In this document: positions 1-8,041 of the stretch, one piece after another
Numbering within the stretch: the first letter of the stretch is position 1
How the letters are laid out: every line of letters begins with the position of its first letter
Assembly: GCA_012513605.1 (NCBI GenBank)
Contig: JAAZBV010000154.1
Span: forward strand, 62,001-126,000
Reading direction: 5' to 3'
DNA: 64,000 bases
Origin: Desulfatiglans sp.
Lineage (GTDB): Bacteria; Desulfobacterota; DSM-4660; Desulfatiglandales; HGW-15
The notes under the pieces: generated by a model
Seen by the model: the letters and a program-made list of their open reading frames with translations, nothing else
The model's database searches: none
Told to the model about the DNA's origin: nothing
Translations under genes and position numbers: made by a program

Positions 1-2
1 AA

Positions 3-200
3 GAATATGACTTTACCGGTGGAATCAGAGGGAAATATGCGAAACAATATGCGGAGGGTACCAATGTTGTGGTTATTGACCCTGATGTAGCAGAATATTT
101 TCCCGACAATGAATCAGTTAACGAGGCTCTCAGAGGTTTAACTGCAATTATCAAAAGAAAAAAGATGGCTGAACAAGGGCATAGAGAGGGGCGATCATAA
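3..200 (+). CDS. small conserved protein, antitoxin-like (5' end outside window)
   Basis: An open frame enters from the left edge and stops at 198-200, giving about 65 residues. It begins with the pattern YDFTGG-RGKYA and continues with VVVIDPDVAEYFPD and NESVNEALR. Small proteins of this pattern are common beside toxin-like genes in many bacteria and are usually annotated as hypothetical or antitoxin-like; I recall the pattern but cannot name a characterised member. The tail is basic and low in complexity. It lies upstream of a recognisable toxin-antitoxin operon on the same strand but is separated from it by about 190 bases with its own promoter-like region. Confidence 0.6.
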   Translation, partial: EYDFTGGIRGKYAKQYAEGTNVVVIDPDVAEYFPDNESVNEALRGLTAIIKRKKMAEQGHREGRS

Positions 201-342
201 ACTAGCGACACTCATGTCTTCTGGGTATTTAATTTTATACCCTGAATTTCAAATCTTGAATGTTGAATCTCGATCTTTTTCCTTGATTTTCCAACCTCTT
301 AAAATATCAAACCCCTATTGATGTAAAAGCAGAAAAAGCAGG

Positions 343-389
343 TTGAATTGAGACATGAAATGGTATACAATTGAGTCTCAATTGGAGGT
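343..389 (+). promoter_or_regulatory. promoter-operator of the Phd/PIN operon
   Basis: A perfect 9-base inverted repeat, AATTGAGAC (346-354) and GTCTCAATT (375-383), brackets a -10-like TATACA at 364-369. A TTGAAT -35-like hexamer lies at 343-348. The right arm is itself inside a palindrome, TTGAGTCTCAA (371-381). A GGAGGT ribosome site follows at 384-389. Phd/YefM antitoxins normally bind palindromes overlapping their own promoter, so this is probably the autoregulatory operator; the binding is inferred. Confidence 0.6.
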
Positions 390-398
390 GTAATGATT

Positions 399-686
399 AT
401 GAAGTTATTGAGTGTAAGAGAACTAAAATCCAAATCTTCTCAGGTATGGATTGATCTCTCTGAACAAAAAGAGATGATTATCACAAATAATGGAAAACCG
501 ATTGCCATTCTATCGTCGGTAAATGAAAACAACCTTGAACAGGTCTTGTCTGCATTCAGGAAGACGAGAGCAGTTCAGGCTGTTAACTCAATGCAGTATG
601 AATCGGTACGCAGGGGGACAGACAAGATATCCCTGGAACAAATCAATGAAGAGATAAAAGCAGTACGTTCAAAGCGGAAAAAATGA
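399..686 (+). CDS. type II antitoxin, Phd/YefM family
   Basis: About 95 residues. The N-terminus has the Phd/YefM pattern: a short 'SVRELKSKSSQ' segment (where the family binds DNA), then MIITNNGKPIAILSS, the strand typical of the family. The C-terminal half is charged and helical and would wrap the toxin. Two in-frame ATGs occur at 393 and 399; the GGAGGT at 384-389 is only 3 bases from the first and 9 from the second, so 399 is preferred. The gene overlaps the downstream PIN toxin by 4 bases, the usual translational coupling of TA pairs. Confidence 0.85.
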   Translation: MKLLSVRELKSKSSQVWIDLSEQKEMIITNNGKPIAILSSVNENNLEQVLSAFRKTRAVQAVNSMQYESVRRGTDKISLEQINEEIKAVRSKRKK

Positions 687-1102
687 TAATCGTCCTTGAT
701 ACAAATGTTCTGGTCTCAGGGCTTCTTTCACCCTTTGGAAACAGTGGCGAAATCATTCGTATGGTTTCTACCGGAAAACTGGTTTTAGAATATGATTCAA
801 GAATCTTATCAGAATACAGAGAAATCCTTAACAGACCCAAATTCCAGTTTAATAAAGAAATGATTGCGGCTTTTGTTGAATTTATAAAGAGTACCGGTCA
901 GGTAGTTTCAGCTTCACCATTAAAAATACAACTGCCAGATCCTGATGATGCACCTTTTCTTGAGGTTGCTATTGAAGGAGACTCTGAATATCTGATTACA
1001 GGGAATAAAAAACATTACCCAGCAAAATATTGTAAAGAGATCAAAGTGCTGTCCCCAAACGAATTTATTGACACCTATCAAAAAGCAATAGCATCTGAAT
1101 AG
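683..1102 (+). CDS. PIN-domain toxin (putative ribonuclease)
   Basis: 139 residues matching the PIN toxin group often called 'putative toxin-antitoxin system toxin component, PIN family' (COG1569-like). It opens with VLDTNVLVSGLLSPFGNSGE, holding the first metal-binding Asp and the typical small-residue turn. A later PDPDDAPFLEVA segment supplies further acidic residues, and the C-terminal LITGNKKHYP strand is characteristic. PIN toxins are Mg-dependent RNases that cleave tRNA or mRNA. The start overlaps the antitoxin stop as ATGA. No truncation is visible, so the module is probably functional. Confidence 0.88.
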   Translation: MIIVLDTNVLVSGLLSPFGNSGEIIRMVSTGKLVLEYDSRILSEYREILNRPKFQFNKEMIAAFVEFIKSTGQVVSASPLKIQLPDPDDAPFLEVAIEGDSEYLITGNKKHYPAKYCKEIKVLSPNEFIDTYQKAIASE

Positions 1103-1121
1103 ATACATCAAGATATAAAAA

Positions 1122-3584
1122 TTAAAGCATCTGGTAGGGGTCTATATCAATCATCATGCTTACACCGCTCCCTTTAAGCATGGGGGTTGATGCATCCCTT
1201 ACCCGCTCAAGAAAGTAGTGGAGCACATTACTGTTTTTGCTTTTTAAAAGTATCTGCCACCTGTACTTACCCCTGAGCTTGGAGAGAGGCGCCTCCGCAG
1301 GGCCTAAGACCTGAATGGTTTTCCCCTCCCTTGGCCAGTTAGCAAGGATATGTTTCATCTCATGAGCGATCTTTTCCGCACCGGCCTTTGTGTCATTATT
1401 TACATTACCTGAAAACCTGATACATGCAAGATAACCGAATGGCGGATATTTCAGCATCTCCCTCATCTGTTTTTCACGGGTGTAAAAGGTTGCGTAGTCA
1501 TGATTCTTTGCTGCCTCTATCGCATAATGACCGGGGTTAAAGGTCTGTATAATAACCTGACCCCTGTCAACACCACGGCCAGCGCGTCCAGCAACCTGAG
1601 AGATTATCTGGAAGGTGCGCTCCCCTGCCCTGAAGTCAGGAAAGCCCAGGGAGAGATCAGCAGAGACCACACCAACCAGCGTGACATTCGGAAAATCATA
1701 CCCCTTTGTCACCATCTGGGTGCCCACGAGTATATCCAGTTCATTATTGCTGAAGCTCTTAAGAATCTTATCTATCTGCCCCTTTTTCCGGGTGGTGTCA
1801 CGGTCAAACCTTGCTATCCTGGCATATGGGATGCCATCTGCAAGTTCATGTTCAAGCTTTTCCGTGCCAAACCCATAGGGGATCATCCCCTCATGCCTGC
1901 ATAAAGGGCATCTGTTATCAGGCGCTATCCTGTATTCACAGTAGTGGCAGACGAGCTCCCTTGCATGCAGGTGGTAAGTGAGTGTGAGGTCACAGTTGGG
2001 GCACTTAACTGATTCACCGCATGCGGGGCAGAGGTATATCTTGCTGAACCCCCTCCTATTTAAAAAGAGGATGGCCTGCTTTCCCCTCTCATAATTCTCT
2101 TTAAGGGCATTTTTTAATACCTTGCTTAATAGTGTCTTTTTATCCGCATGCCCTGTCTCAAGCACGGTCTTCATATCCACTATTCGTATATCGGGCAAAG
2201 GCCGCTGTTCCACCCTCTCAGGCATTTGAAGGAGGTGATACTGCCCTTTTTCCGTGTTGTGATATGACTGTACAGATGGCGTGCCTGCACCCAGCACTAC
2301 AACCGCATTCTCCATCTTTCCCCTTGCAACAGCCGCATCCCTTGCCTGGTACCTTGGCGACTCCTCCTGCTTGTATGATGAGTCATACTCCTCATCAACG
2401 ATAATAAGGCCAAGCCTGTTAAGCGGGGCAAAGAGGGCAGACCTTGCACCTATAACAAGGTCTATTTTACCCTTTGCCATCATGATCCACTGTTCATACC
2501 TCTCACCATCAGAGAGCCCGCTGTGAAAAATAGCGACCCTGTTGCCAAGCCTTGAACGGAACAGCCCCTCGGTAAATATGGTAAGCGCTATCTCCGGCAC
2601 AAGCAGGATCGCCTGCCTGTTTAATGATATGGCATGAGAGATGGCATTATAATAGACCTCTGTCTTACCGCTCCCTGTTACCCCATATAAAAGAAATGTG
2701 GAAAACTTCCCTTTATCCATAACTCTTTTCATGGCGGAAAGACAGTTCCCCTGCTGCTCCGACAGGAGTGGCTGAGGGCTCCGGATTATCTCCTCAACCG
2801 AATGGTTTATCCTTGCTACCTCTTTCTGATATTTTTCAAGCACACCCCTTTTTACCCACTTGTCCACAAGGTAACCACCATTGGAAAACTTTTCACAAAG
2901 TATCCTTAAAGGCAGGCCATCCTCTGCTGTAATACACTCAAGAAAGGCGACCTCATTATCCGCCTTTAAGCTGATACCCCTTGCATTCAGGATATCCCTG
3001 ATATTTTTATCATCCCTGCACCTCACATATGTCCACTTAAGCGGGCCTGTCCTCTCCTTTTGCTGATGTAGTTCAATGGTGATCAGCCCACGGTTTTCAA
3101 GCTGGTAAAACCTGTAAAGGGGAGAGGGAAGGCGCTTCCCCGGGTTCTCCCTGACCCAGACAAGCAGATTCCTCTGATCCGGGGTAATGTCATATGAATC
3201 AATCGCCTCAATACCCTTTTCTGTAATGACCCCTGACTTGAACTGGTGCGCATTAAGACCACCGGGCAGCGCTGATTGTATAACCATGCCTAAAGGGTGC
3301 ATGTAATATTCTGATATCCACCTGAAAAATGGGATAAGATTGGGGCCAAACAGAGGTGCGCGATCAAGGATATCCTTTATATCTTTCAGCTCATAATCGG
3401 TTGGGGTATTTCCCCTGAATGTTTCAACGATATAACCTGTGACCTCCCTGTTCCGCACAGGCACAAGCACCCTTTTACCGATAGCGATATCTGGTAAAAA
3501 ACCATCAGGCACCGAATAGGTAAAGATACCTTCAAGGGGGGCGCATATTGCCACCCCTACAGTATGCTTCTTTGCTTCTGCCAT
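1122..3584 (-). CDS. priA: primosomal protein N' (PriA helicase)
   Basis: 820 residues, full length for PriA, the 3'-5' helicase that recognises stalled forks and reloads DnaB. An N-terminal 3'-DNA-binding domain precedes Walker A GVTGSGKT (301-308), a DEEY Walker B box (397-400) followed by DSSYKQ, and GAGTPS near 433. The zinc-binding insertion has eight Cys in four CxxC pairs (519/522, 528/531, 546/549, 559/562). Helicase motifs V and VI (GTQMVTKGYDF, QVAGRAGR) follow. The usual DEEH box reads DEEY here. It is last in a run of minus-strand genes including mtgA and mazG. It ends only 20 bases from the convergent PIN toxin gene. Confidence 0.97.
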   Translation of the reverse strand: MAEAKKHTVGVAICAPLEGIFTYSVPDGFLPDIAIGKRVLVPVRNREVTGYIVETFRGNTPTDYELKDIKDILDRAPLFGPNLIPFFRWISEYYMHPLGMVIQSALPGGLNAHQFKSGVITEKGIEAIDSYDITPDQRNLLVWVRENPGKRLPSPLYRFYQLENRGLITIELHQQKERTGPLKWTYVRCRDDKNIRDILNARGISLKADNEVAFLECITAEDGLPLRILCEKFSNGGYLVDKWVKRGVLEKYQKEVARINHSVEEIIRSPQPLLSEQQGNCLSAMKRVMDKGKFSTFLLYGVTGSGKTEVYYNAISHAISLNRQAILLVPEIALTIFTEGLFRSRLGNRVAIFHSGLSDGERYEQWIMMAKGKIDLVIGARSALFAPLNRLGLIIVDEEYDSSYKQEESPRYQARDAAVARGKMENAVVVLGAGTPSVQSYHNTEKGQYHLLQMPERVEQRPLPDIRIVDMKTVLETGHADKKTLLSKVLKNALKENYERGKQAILFLNRRGFSKIYLCPACGESVKCPNCDLTLTYHLHARELVCHYCEYRIAPDNRCPLCRHEGMIPYGFGTEKLEHELADGIPYARIARFDRDTTRKKGQIDKILKSFSNNELDILVGTQMVTKGYDFPNVTLVGVVSADLSLGFPDFRAGERTFQIISQVAGRAGRGVDRGQVIIQTFNPGHYAIEAAKNHDYATFYTREKQMREMLKYPPFGYLACIRFSGNVNNDTKAGAEKIAHEMKHILANWPREGKTIQVLGPAEAPLSKLRGKYRWQILLKSKNSNVLHYFLERVRDASTPMLKGSGVSMMIDIDPYQML

Positions 3585-3593
3585 AACAGGCTC

Positions 3594-4391
3594 TTACCGG
3601 TACTGCTCTTTATAGGTCTTAAGGACATCCTGAAGGTGTTCTGTGTCTGTCTCAGAGTTATTTGGAGAGGGCGCAGGAGTAATCTTCTCAGGTTCAGCCT
3701 TTTGAGGGAGCTGATATTCAGGGTTCTTGTTCATGGGCAGGGTATTCACCGGGATATTAGCCTCAATACTCTGTACCGTGTATTTTTCTGTGAGTGAGTC
3801 ACCCTTTTTGTATATTATTTCAAAGGGGTGCCATCCGTATCCTGTTTTCTGGTAATCCCTGAATGTTACAGTCACAAGTGCATCCTCACCCGGTATGAGG
3901 TATGATATCAGTAGCGGCAGGAACCTCTCTTTTTCGACAATAAGCCTGGGGCTGTCAGTTTCCATGCCTCCGATCATGAACGAAATCACCCCGTTAAGCC
4001 TGGTATAAGTGGTCTGTGATATATCCACCCCGATGGAAAGCAGCAGCCTCTCTATCCTTTCACGGCTGTTCGTGACAAAGAGCTGGCTATATAAAAGATC
4101 GGGTAAAACATGATCCCTGTTACCCATACGGTCAAGGGCCTTTACAGAAAACCTGTCCGGAGACTCAAGCCATATCTGTTCCGTGAACACCCTTTCATTT
4201 GTGCCTGATGTCTGAAGGGTGGAACGTATTATTGAAACGGTACGAACCTGCTTGAAATTATTGCACATGAAATCAAGCAGCTGGTCTGACGGCATCACAT
4301 AACCTGCTACAAAGGCGCCCTTTAATAAAATGAGCGGCACGGCCAGATAGATATAAAACTTTATCCTTTTGAGAAAAGACTTATGTGTCAT
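3594..4391 (-). CDS. exported protein of unknown function
   Basis: 265 residues with a basic N-terminus and one hydrophobic segment (about 12-30, IYLAVPLILLKGAFVAGYV), which is a signal peptide or membrane anchor. The body is predicted beta-rich, with a segment 'FTEQIWLESPDRFSVKALD' that recalls the LolA/LppX-type 'outer-membrane lipoprotein sorting' fold. The last 45 residues are Pro, Glu and Ser rich. I do not recognise a family with certainty. It ends 9 bases upstream of priA, so the two are probably co-transcribed. A LolA-like periplasmic carrier role is only a guess from strand pattern. Confidence 0.7.
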   Translation of the reverse strand: MTHKSFLKRIKFYIYLAVPLILLKGAFVAGYVMPSDQLLDFMCNNFKQVRTVSIIRSTLQTSGTNERVFTEQIWLESPDRFSVKALDRMGNRDHVLPDLLYSQLFVTNSRERIERLLLSIGVDISQTTYTRLNGVISFMIGGMETDSPRLIVEKERFLPLLISYLIPGEDALVTVTFRDYQKTGYGWHPFEIIYKKGDSLTEKYTVQSIEANIPVNTLPMNKNPEYQLPQKAEPEKITPAPSPNNSETDTEHLQDVLKTYKEQYR

Positions 4392-4454
4392 TTGTATTAT
4401 GCAACTCCCATTCTTGTTTTTTTTAAAAAAATATCAGCATTAAACCCATGCCTG

Positions 4455-5153
4455 TTACAGATGCATCTTGTTCATACTTTTAAGTATACTCCTCTGACGG
4501 GCCAGCACATAACTGCTTGGCCTTACAGGCGACCATCTATGGGGATTTGGCAATATGGCCGCCATAAGTGCTGCCTCTTCAGCAGTAAGTTCGGATGCAC
4601 TCTTATGAAAATATTTCCTTGAGGCCGCCTCAGCGCCTATAACCCCGGTACCCCAGTCCACGGAATTCAGGTACAGCTCCATGATCCTCACCTTTGGCAT
4701 TACTGCCTCTATCAGCACAGTATAGTATGCCTCAAGTAGCTTTCTAACGATATTCATGCCCTTCCATAAAAAAACAGAGCGGGCCATCTGCATTGTTATA
4801 GTGGATGCCCCCCTCACCCTTTTCCTCTTTACAATATCCTTTACAGTCTTGTTCAATTCCTGGTAATCAAAACCGCTGTGGGAGATAAACCTCTGATCCT
4901 CTCCTGCCATCACTGCCCTGACCAGGTTTGGAGATATATCCTTCATTGATCTCCATTCGCCCTTTGGTATAACTAAATCTCTGGATGAAAAAATATTATG
5001 TATCCGGATCGTTATAACCGGTATAGTAACAGGAGGATTTATAAACCTTATTGCATATACCTCAAGGAGCGATAACATAATGAGCAGGAACAATAACTGT
5101 GTAAAAAGCCTTACGATCCGGAAGAGCAATCCCTTTTTTCCTGTCTTTACCAT
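4455..5153 (-). CDS. mtgA: monofunctional biosynthetic peptidoglycan transglycosylase
   Basis: 232 residues, the usual length of MtgA, a family GT51 enzyme that polymerises lipid II into glycan strands at the inner membrane. One N-terminal membrane helix (about 10-35) is followed by the GT51 motifs: AGEDQRFISHSGFD with the catalytic Glu at about 85, RGASTITMQMA (about 114-124), and the KVRIMELYLN segment. The C-terminus has the GAEAASRKYFHKSASELTAEEA-type motif. No transpeptidase domain follows. It starts 6 bases downstream of mazG in the same direction. Confidence 0.95.
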   Translation of the reverse strand: MVKTGKKGLLFRIVRLFTQLLFLLIMLSLLEVYAIRFINPPVTIPVITIRIHNIFSSRDLVIPKGEWRSMKDISPNLVRAVMAGEDQRFISHSGFDYQELNKTVKDIVKRKRVRGASTITMQMARSVFLWKGMNIVRKLLEAYYTVLIEAVMPKVRIMELYLNSVDWGTGVIGAEAASRKYFHKSASELTAEEAALMAAILPNPHRWSPVRPSSYVLARQRSILKSMNKMHL

Positions 5154-5159
5154 TGCGGA

Positions 5160-5978
5160 TCAATCACTCTCTGTCTTTTTCTTTATCTTATCCCAGGCAC
5201 TGTTCATATCTTCAAAGGATGCCTCGCCAAGCTTTATGCCGGAAGAATTAAGTTCATGATCCATCCTTTTAAACCGGTCAACAAACTTGCTGTTTGCATC
5301 CCTTAACAGCTCTTCACTGTTGAAATCCCAGTGCCGTGCAAGATTAACAAGGCTGAAAAAGAGATCACCTGTCTCTTCCCTGACGCGGCTCCTCTCCCCA
5401 TCTTTTATTGCATCTGAAAGTTCTTTAAACTCCTCTTTGACCTTCTCCCACACATCCTCTTTTGTTTTCCAGTCAAACCCGCTCTTTGAGGCCTTTTTAC
5501 TCAGCCTGTGTGCCCTTAAAAGTGCAGGAAGACAGAGGGGCACCTCCTCAACTATGGAGGATGCTGTTTTATTTATATTTCCCTTTTCCTGCATCTTTAG
5601 TTTCTGCCAGTTCTGCTTAACCTCTTCGCTATTCTCTACAACCATGTCACCAAACACATGGGGGTGCCGGAATTTCATCTTTTTAACAATGTTTTTGATG
5701 ATATCAGTCATGCTGAACAGGGCCTTTTCATGGCTCAGCTGGGCCAGAAACACGATCATAAAGAGGAGGTCGCCAAGCTCGATGCACATCTCTTTGTAAT
5801 CCTCTTTCTCGATTGCATCAAGGGCCTCATAACACTCCTCAAGCAGATACATCTTCACGCTTGCGTAAGTCTGTTCCCTGTCCCAGGGGCAGCCCTCAGG
5901 GCTCCTCAGTTTTTCGGTAAGCTCAACCAGCTCAATAATCGATGCAGCCAGCTCTTCTCTACTTTTCAGGTCGGTCAT
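5160..5978 (-). CDS. mazG: nucleoside triphosphate pyrophosphohydrolase MazG
   Basis: 272 residues with two MazG domains. The first has CPWDREQTY, LLEECYEALDAI and ELGDLLF (about 29-80). The second has EEFKELSDAI and REETGDLFFSLVNLARH (about 188-220). The paired EExxE / ExxD motifs bind Mg and hydrolyse NTPs to NMP plus pyrophosphate. This cleans non-canonical nucleotides and, in E. coli, modulates ppGpp. The start overlaps the cvpA 3' end by 20 bases. The same window also holds rdgB, another house-cleaning pyrophosphatase. Confidence 0.95.
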   Translation of the reverse strand: MTDLKSREELAASIIELVELTEKLRSPEGCPWDREQTYASVKMYLLEECYEALDAIEKEDYKEMCIELGDLLFMIVFLAQLSHEKALFSMTDIIKNIVKKMKFRHPHVFGDMVVENSEEVKQNWQKLKMQEKGNINKTASSIVEEVPLCLPALLRAHRLSKKASKSGFDWKTKEDVWEKVKEEFKELSDAIKDGERSRVREETGDLFFSLVNLARHWDFNSEELLRDANSKFVDRFKRMDHELNSSGIKLGEASFEDMNSAWDKIKKKTESD

Positions 5979-6519
5979 TTTTGTCTTTTTCTTTTATGAT
6001 GCTGTTTAGTCGGTCAGCCTGCCCCACTATCTTCTTTTTCCATTTATCATAATGATCCGGTGATACAAGGCCCGTGATAGACTGGTATGACCTGATAATC
6101 CATGGCGCAAGGAAGGATTCGGATATCATGGGGCCGTTTTTAGGTGTATAAAAGGTAAGTATAATTATAAACACATAGGCAAGGAATATGGTCTTTATCA
6201 CAGCAAAAAGCCCGCCCGTGAGCCTGTCAAACCATCCGAGCGATGCCTTTTTGAAAATTAGCCTTATACCCCATCCCGCCAGATTGCAGAGAATTACAAA
6301 CAGTACGAATATCAGGGCAATACTTATGAGCGGGATAAACCTGTTATCAGGCAGATAATCCCTTAAGACCATTGATAGTTCCTGCTGATACACCATGCCG
6401 AGCCATATGCCCAGGATGATACCGGCAAGGGATGCCACCTCCCTGATTAACCCTCTTACAATGCCCTTGACGGTAAAGTATAAAAGGGGAACAAGTATGA
6501 TATAGTCCAGAATATTCAT
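5959..6519 (-). CDS. cvpA: CvpA family inner-membrane protein
   Basis: 186 residues with four hydrophobic segments (about 4-20, 27-45, 64-86, 105-122). It has the CvpA signature at the start (NILDYIILVPL...KGIVRGLIREVASLAGIILG) and the WFDRLTGGLFAVIKT motif in the third-fourth helix region. CvpA is needed for colicin V export in E. coli and more generally for envelope homeostasis; the biochemical role is unsettled. First of the run cvpA-mazG-mtgA-unknown-priA, with overlapping or closely spaced genes suggesting one operon. The C-terminus is strongly charged (KEKDKNDRPEK). Confidence 0.9.
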   Translation of the reverse strand: MNILDYIILVPLLYFTVKGIVRGLIREVASLAGIILGIWLGMVYQQELSMVLRDYLPDNRFIPLISIALIFVLFVILCNLAGWGIRLIFKKASLGWFDRLTGGLFAVIKTIFLAYVFIIILTFYTPKNGPMISESFLAPWIIRSYQSITGLVSPDHYDKWKKKIVGQADRLNSIIKEKDKNDRPEK

Positions 6520-6700
6520 AGGAAATCTTTACCAGAGGAGGATCGAACAGGTCAAGGTTAATATATTGTTTTAATCCAAATTATAATGTGATAATAGTTT
6601 CGGGTTTTTCAGGGGCATCTTCAAGAAAAAGGGGAAAATATTCCGCGACTTTTAACCGGGCCGGGCAGATATCACCCGGTATTTATATGGCCTGCATAAT

Positions 6701-7933
6701 ATGGATTTACAACAAAAATTAGAGCTTTTAAACCGCATAAGCCTTGACCTTAACCAGGTAAAGGACCTCGATATTCTACTTGAGCGGATACTTGCAAATG
6801 TAAGGCTCTTTCTTGATGCAGATGCAGGTTCCATTTACCTGAAGGAGGGTGACAGGCTCAGGTTCAGCCATTCACAGAACAATACCCTACAGAAACAGCT
6901 CCCCCCTGGCGATAAGCTTATTTACAACACATACACCATACCTGTGGATACAGGATCGATTGCAGGTTATGTCGCAAAAAACAGGAAAACCATTTCAATC
7001 CCCGACGTTTACAACCTGCCCAAGTCAGCGCCATATTACTTTGATTCGGAGTTTGACAGGCTTTCCGGGTACAGGAGCAGGTCCATACTGACCGTGCCCA
7101 TCACCAACCAGAGAAACGATACCCTTGGTGTTATGCAGCTGATCAATTGCATGGATTCTGGCGGGAATATAATACCATTCCCAGACTCAGACCAGCCGCT
7201 TGTGATTCATTTTGCATCAAACGCAGGGCTTGCAATAGAGAGGGCACAGGCCACAAGGAATACCCTGCTCAGGATGATAAGCATGGCAGAACTGAGGGAC
7301 CCGAAAGAGACAGGGGCGCATGTCAACCGTGTTGGCGCATATTCGGTTGAAATATATGAGGCATGGGCAAGGGCAGCGGGTGTATCAGAGGAGGAGATAG
7401 AGCATAACCGGGATCTGTTAAGGATGGCCGCCATGCTCCATGATGTGGGAAAGGTTGCCATAAGCGATATAATTCTTAAAAAACCTGCAAGGCTAACCAT
7501 TGATGAATTTGAAATAATTAAGTCCCATACATGGCTCGGCGCAGGGCTTTTTAAGGACGGGCAGTCGGACTTTGACTCAGTCGCTATGGAGGTGGCCCTG
7601 AACCACCATGAAAAATGGGACGGCACAGGGTATCCTGGCTTAAGTGATGAAATAAATGAGATACATAATAAACTATTTCCCAATGAGGATATAAGGCACA
7701 CTGCAAAAAAGGGAAAGGATATCCCACTCTTCGGCAGAATTGTCGCAATTGCCGACGTTTATGACGCACTCTGCTCGCAAAGGGTGTATAAAAAACCATG
7801 GGATGAGTATGAAATAATTAACGAAATCAAAAAATGCTCTGGCAGGCACTTTGACCCGGATATAGTGGCTGCCTTCTTCAGATGCTACGACATATTGAAA
7901 AATATCTCCCAAAAATACCCTGATCATCAGTAA
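6701..7933 (+). CDS. GAF domain / HD-GYP c-di-GMP phosphodiesterase-type protein
   Basis: 410 residues. A GAF sensor domain occupies about 17-180 (ADAGSIYLKEGDRL, SIAGYVA, LTVPITNQRNDTLGVMQLIN). An HD domain follows with the metal pair HD at 247-248 (MLHDVGKVAISD) and NHHEKWDGTGYPG at about 301-313, the GYP-type signature. HD-GYP proteins linearise cyclic di-GMP. The RDPKETGAHVNRVG segment before the HD core is typical. It is followed 108 bases later by a GGDEF protein, so maker and breaker of the messenger may sit together. No transmembrane segment is seen, so it is probably cytoplasmic. No strong ribosome site is visible before the ATG. Confidence 0.93.
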   Translation: MDLQQKLELLNRISLDLNQVKDLDILLERILANVRLFLDADAGSIYLKEGDRLRFSHSQNNTLQKQLPPGDKLIYNTYTIPVDTGSIAGYVAKNRKTISIPDVYNLPKSAPYYFDSEFDRLSGYRSRSILTVPITNQRNDTLGVMQLINCMDSGGNIIPFPDSDQPLVIHFASNAGLAIERAQATRNTLLRMISMAELRDPKETGAHVNRVGAYSVEIYEAWARAAGVSEEEIEHNRDLLRMAAMLHDVGKVAISDIILKKPARLTIDEFEIIKSHTWLGAGLFKDGQSDFDSVAMEVALNHHEKWDGTGYPGLSDEINEIHNKLFPNEDIRHTAKKGKDIPLFGRIVAIADVYDALCSQRVYKKPWDEYEIINEIKKCSGRHFDPDIVAAFFRCYDILKNISQKYPDHQ

Positions 7934-8041
7934 ATCGATAGGGTCAAAAGATTACCCATCAATTAATTTTTTTGCAGCATAAAATATATTCACCTTAAGG
8001 GCATATAATTTGCATATAATTATACATTATTTTTATAAAAT

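Noticed and set aside
1500-3066. Several plus-strand frames of 60-134 residues inside priA
   Set aside because: Shadows of the well-supported priA gene on the minus strand.
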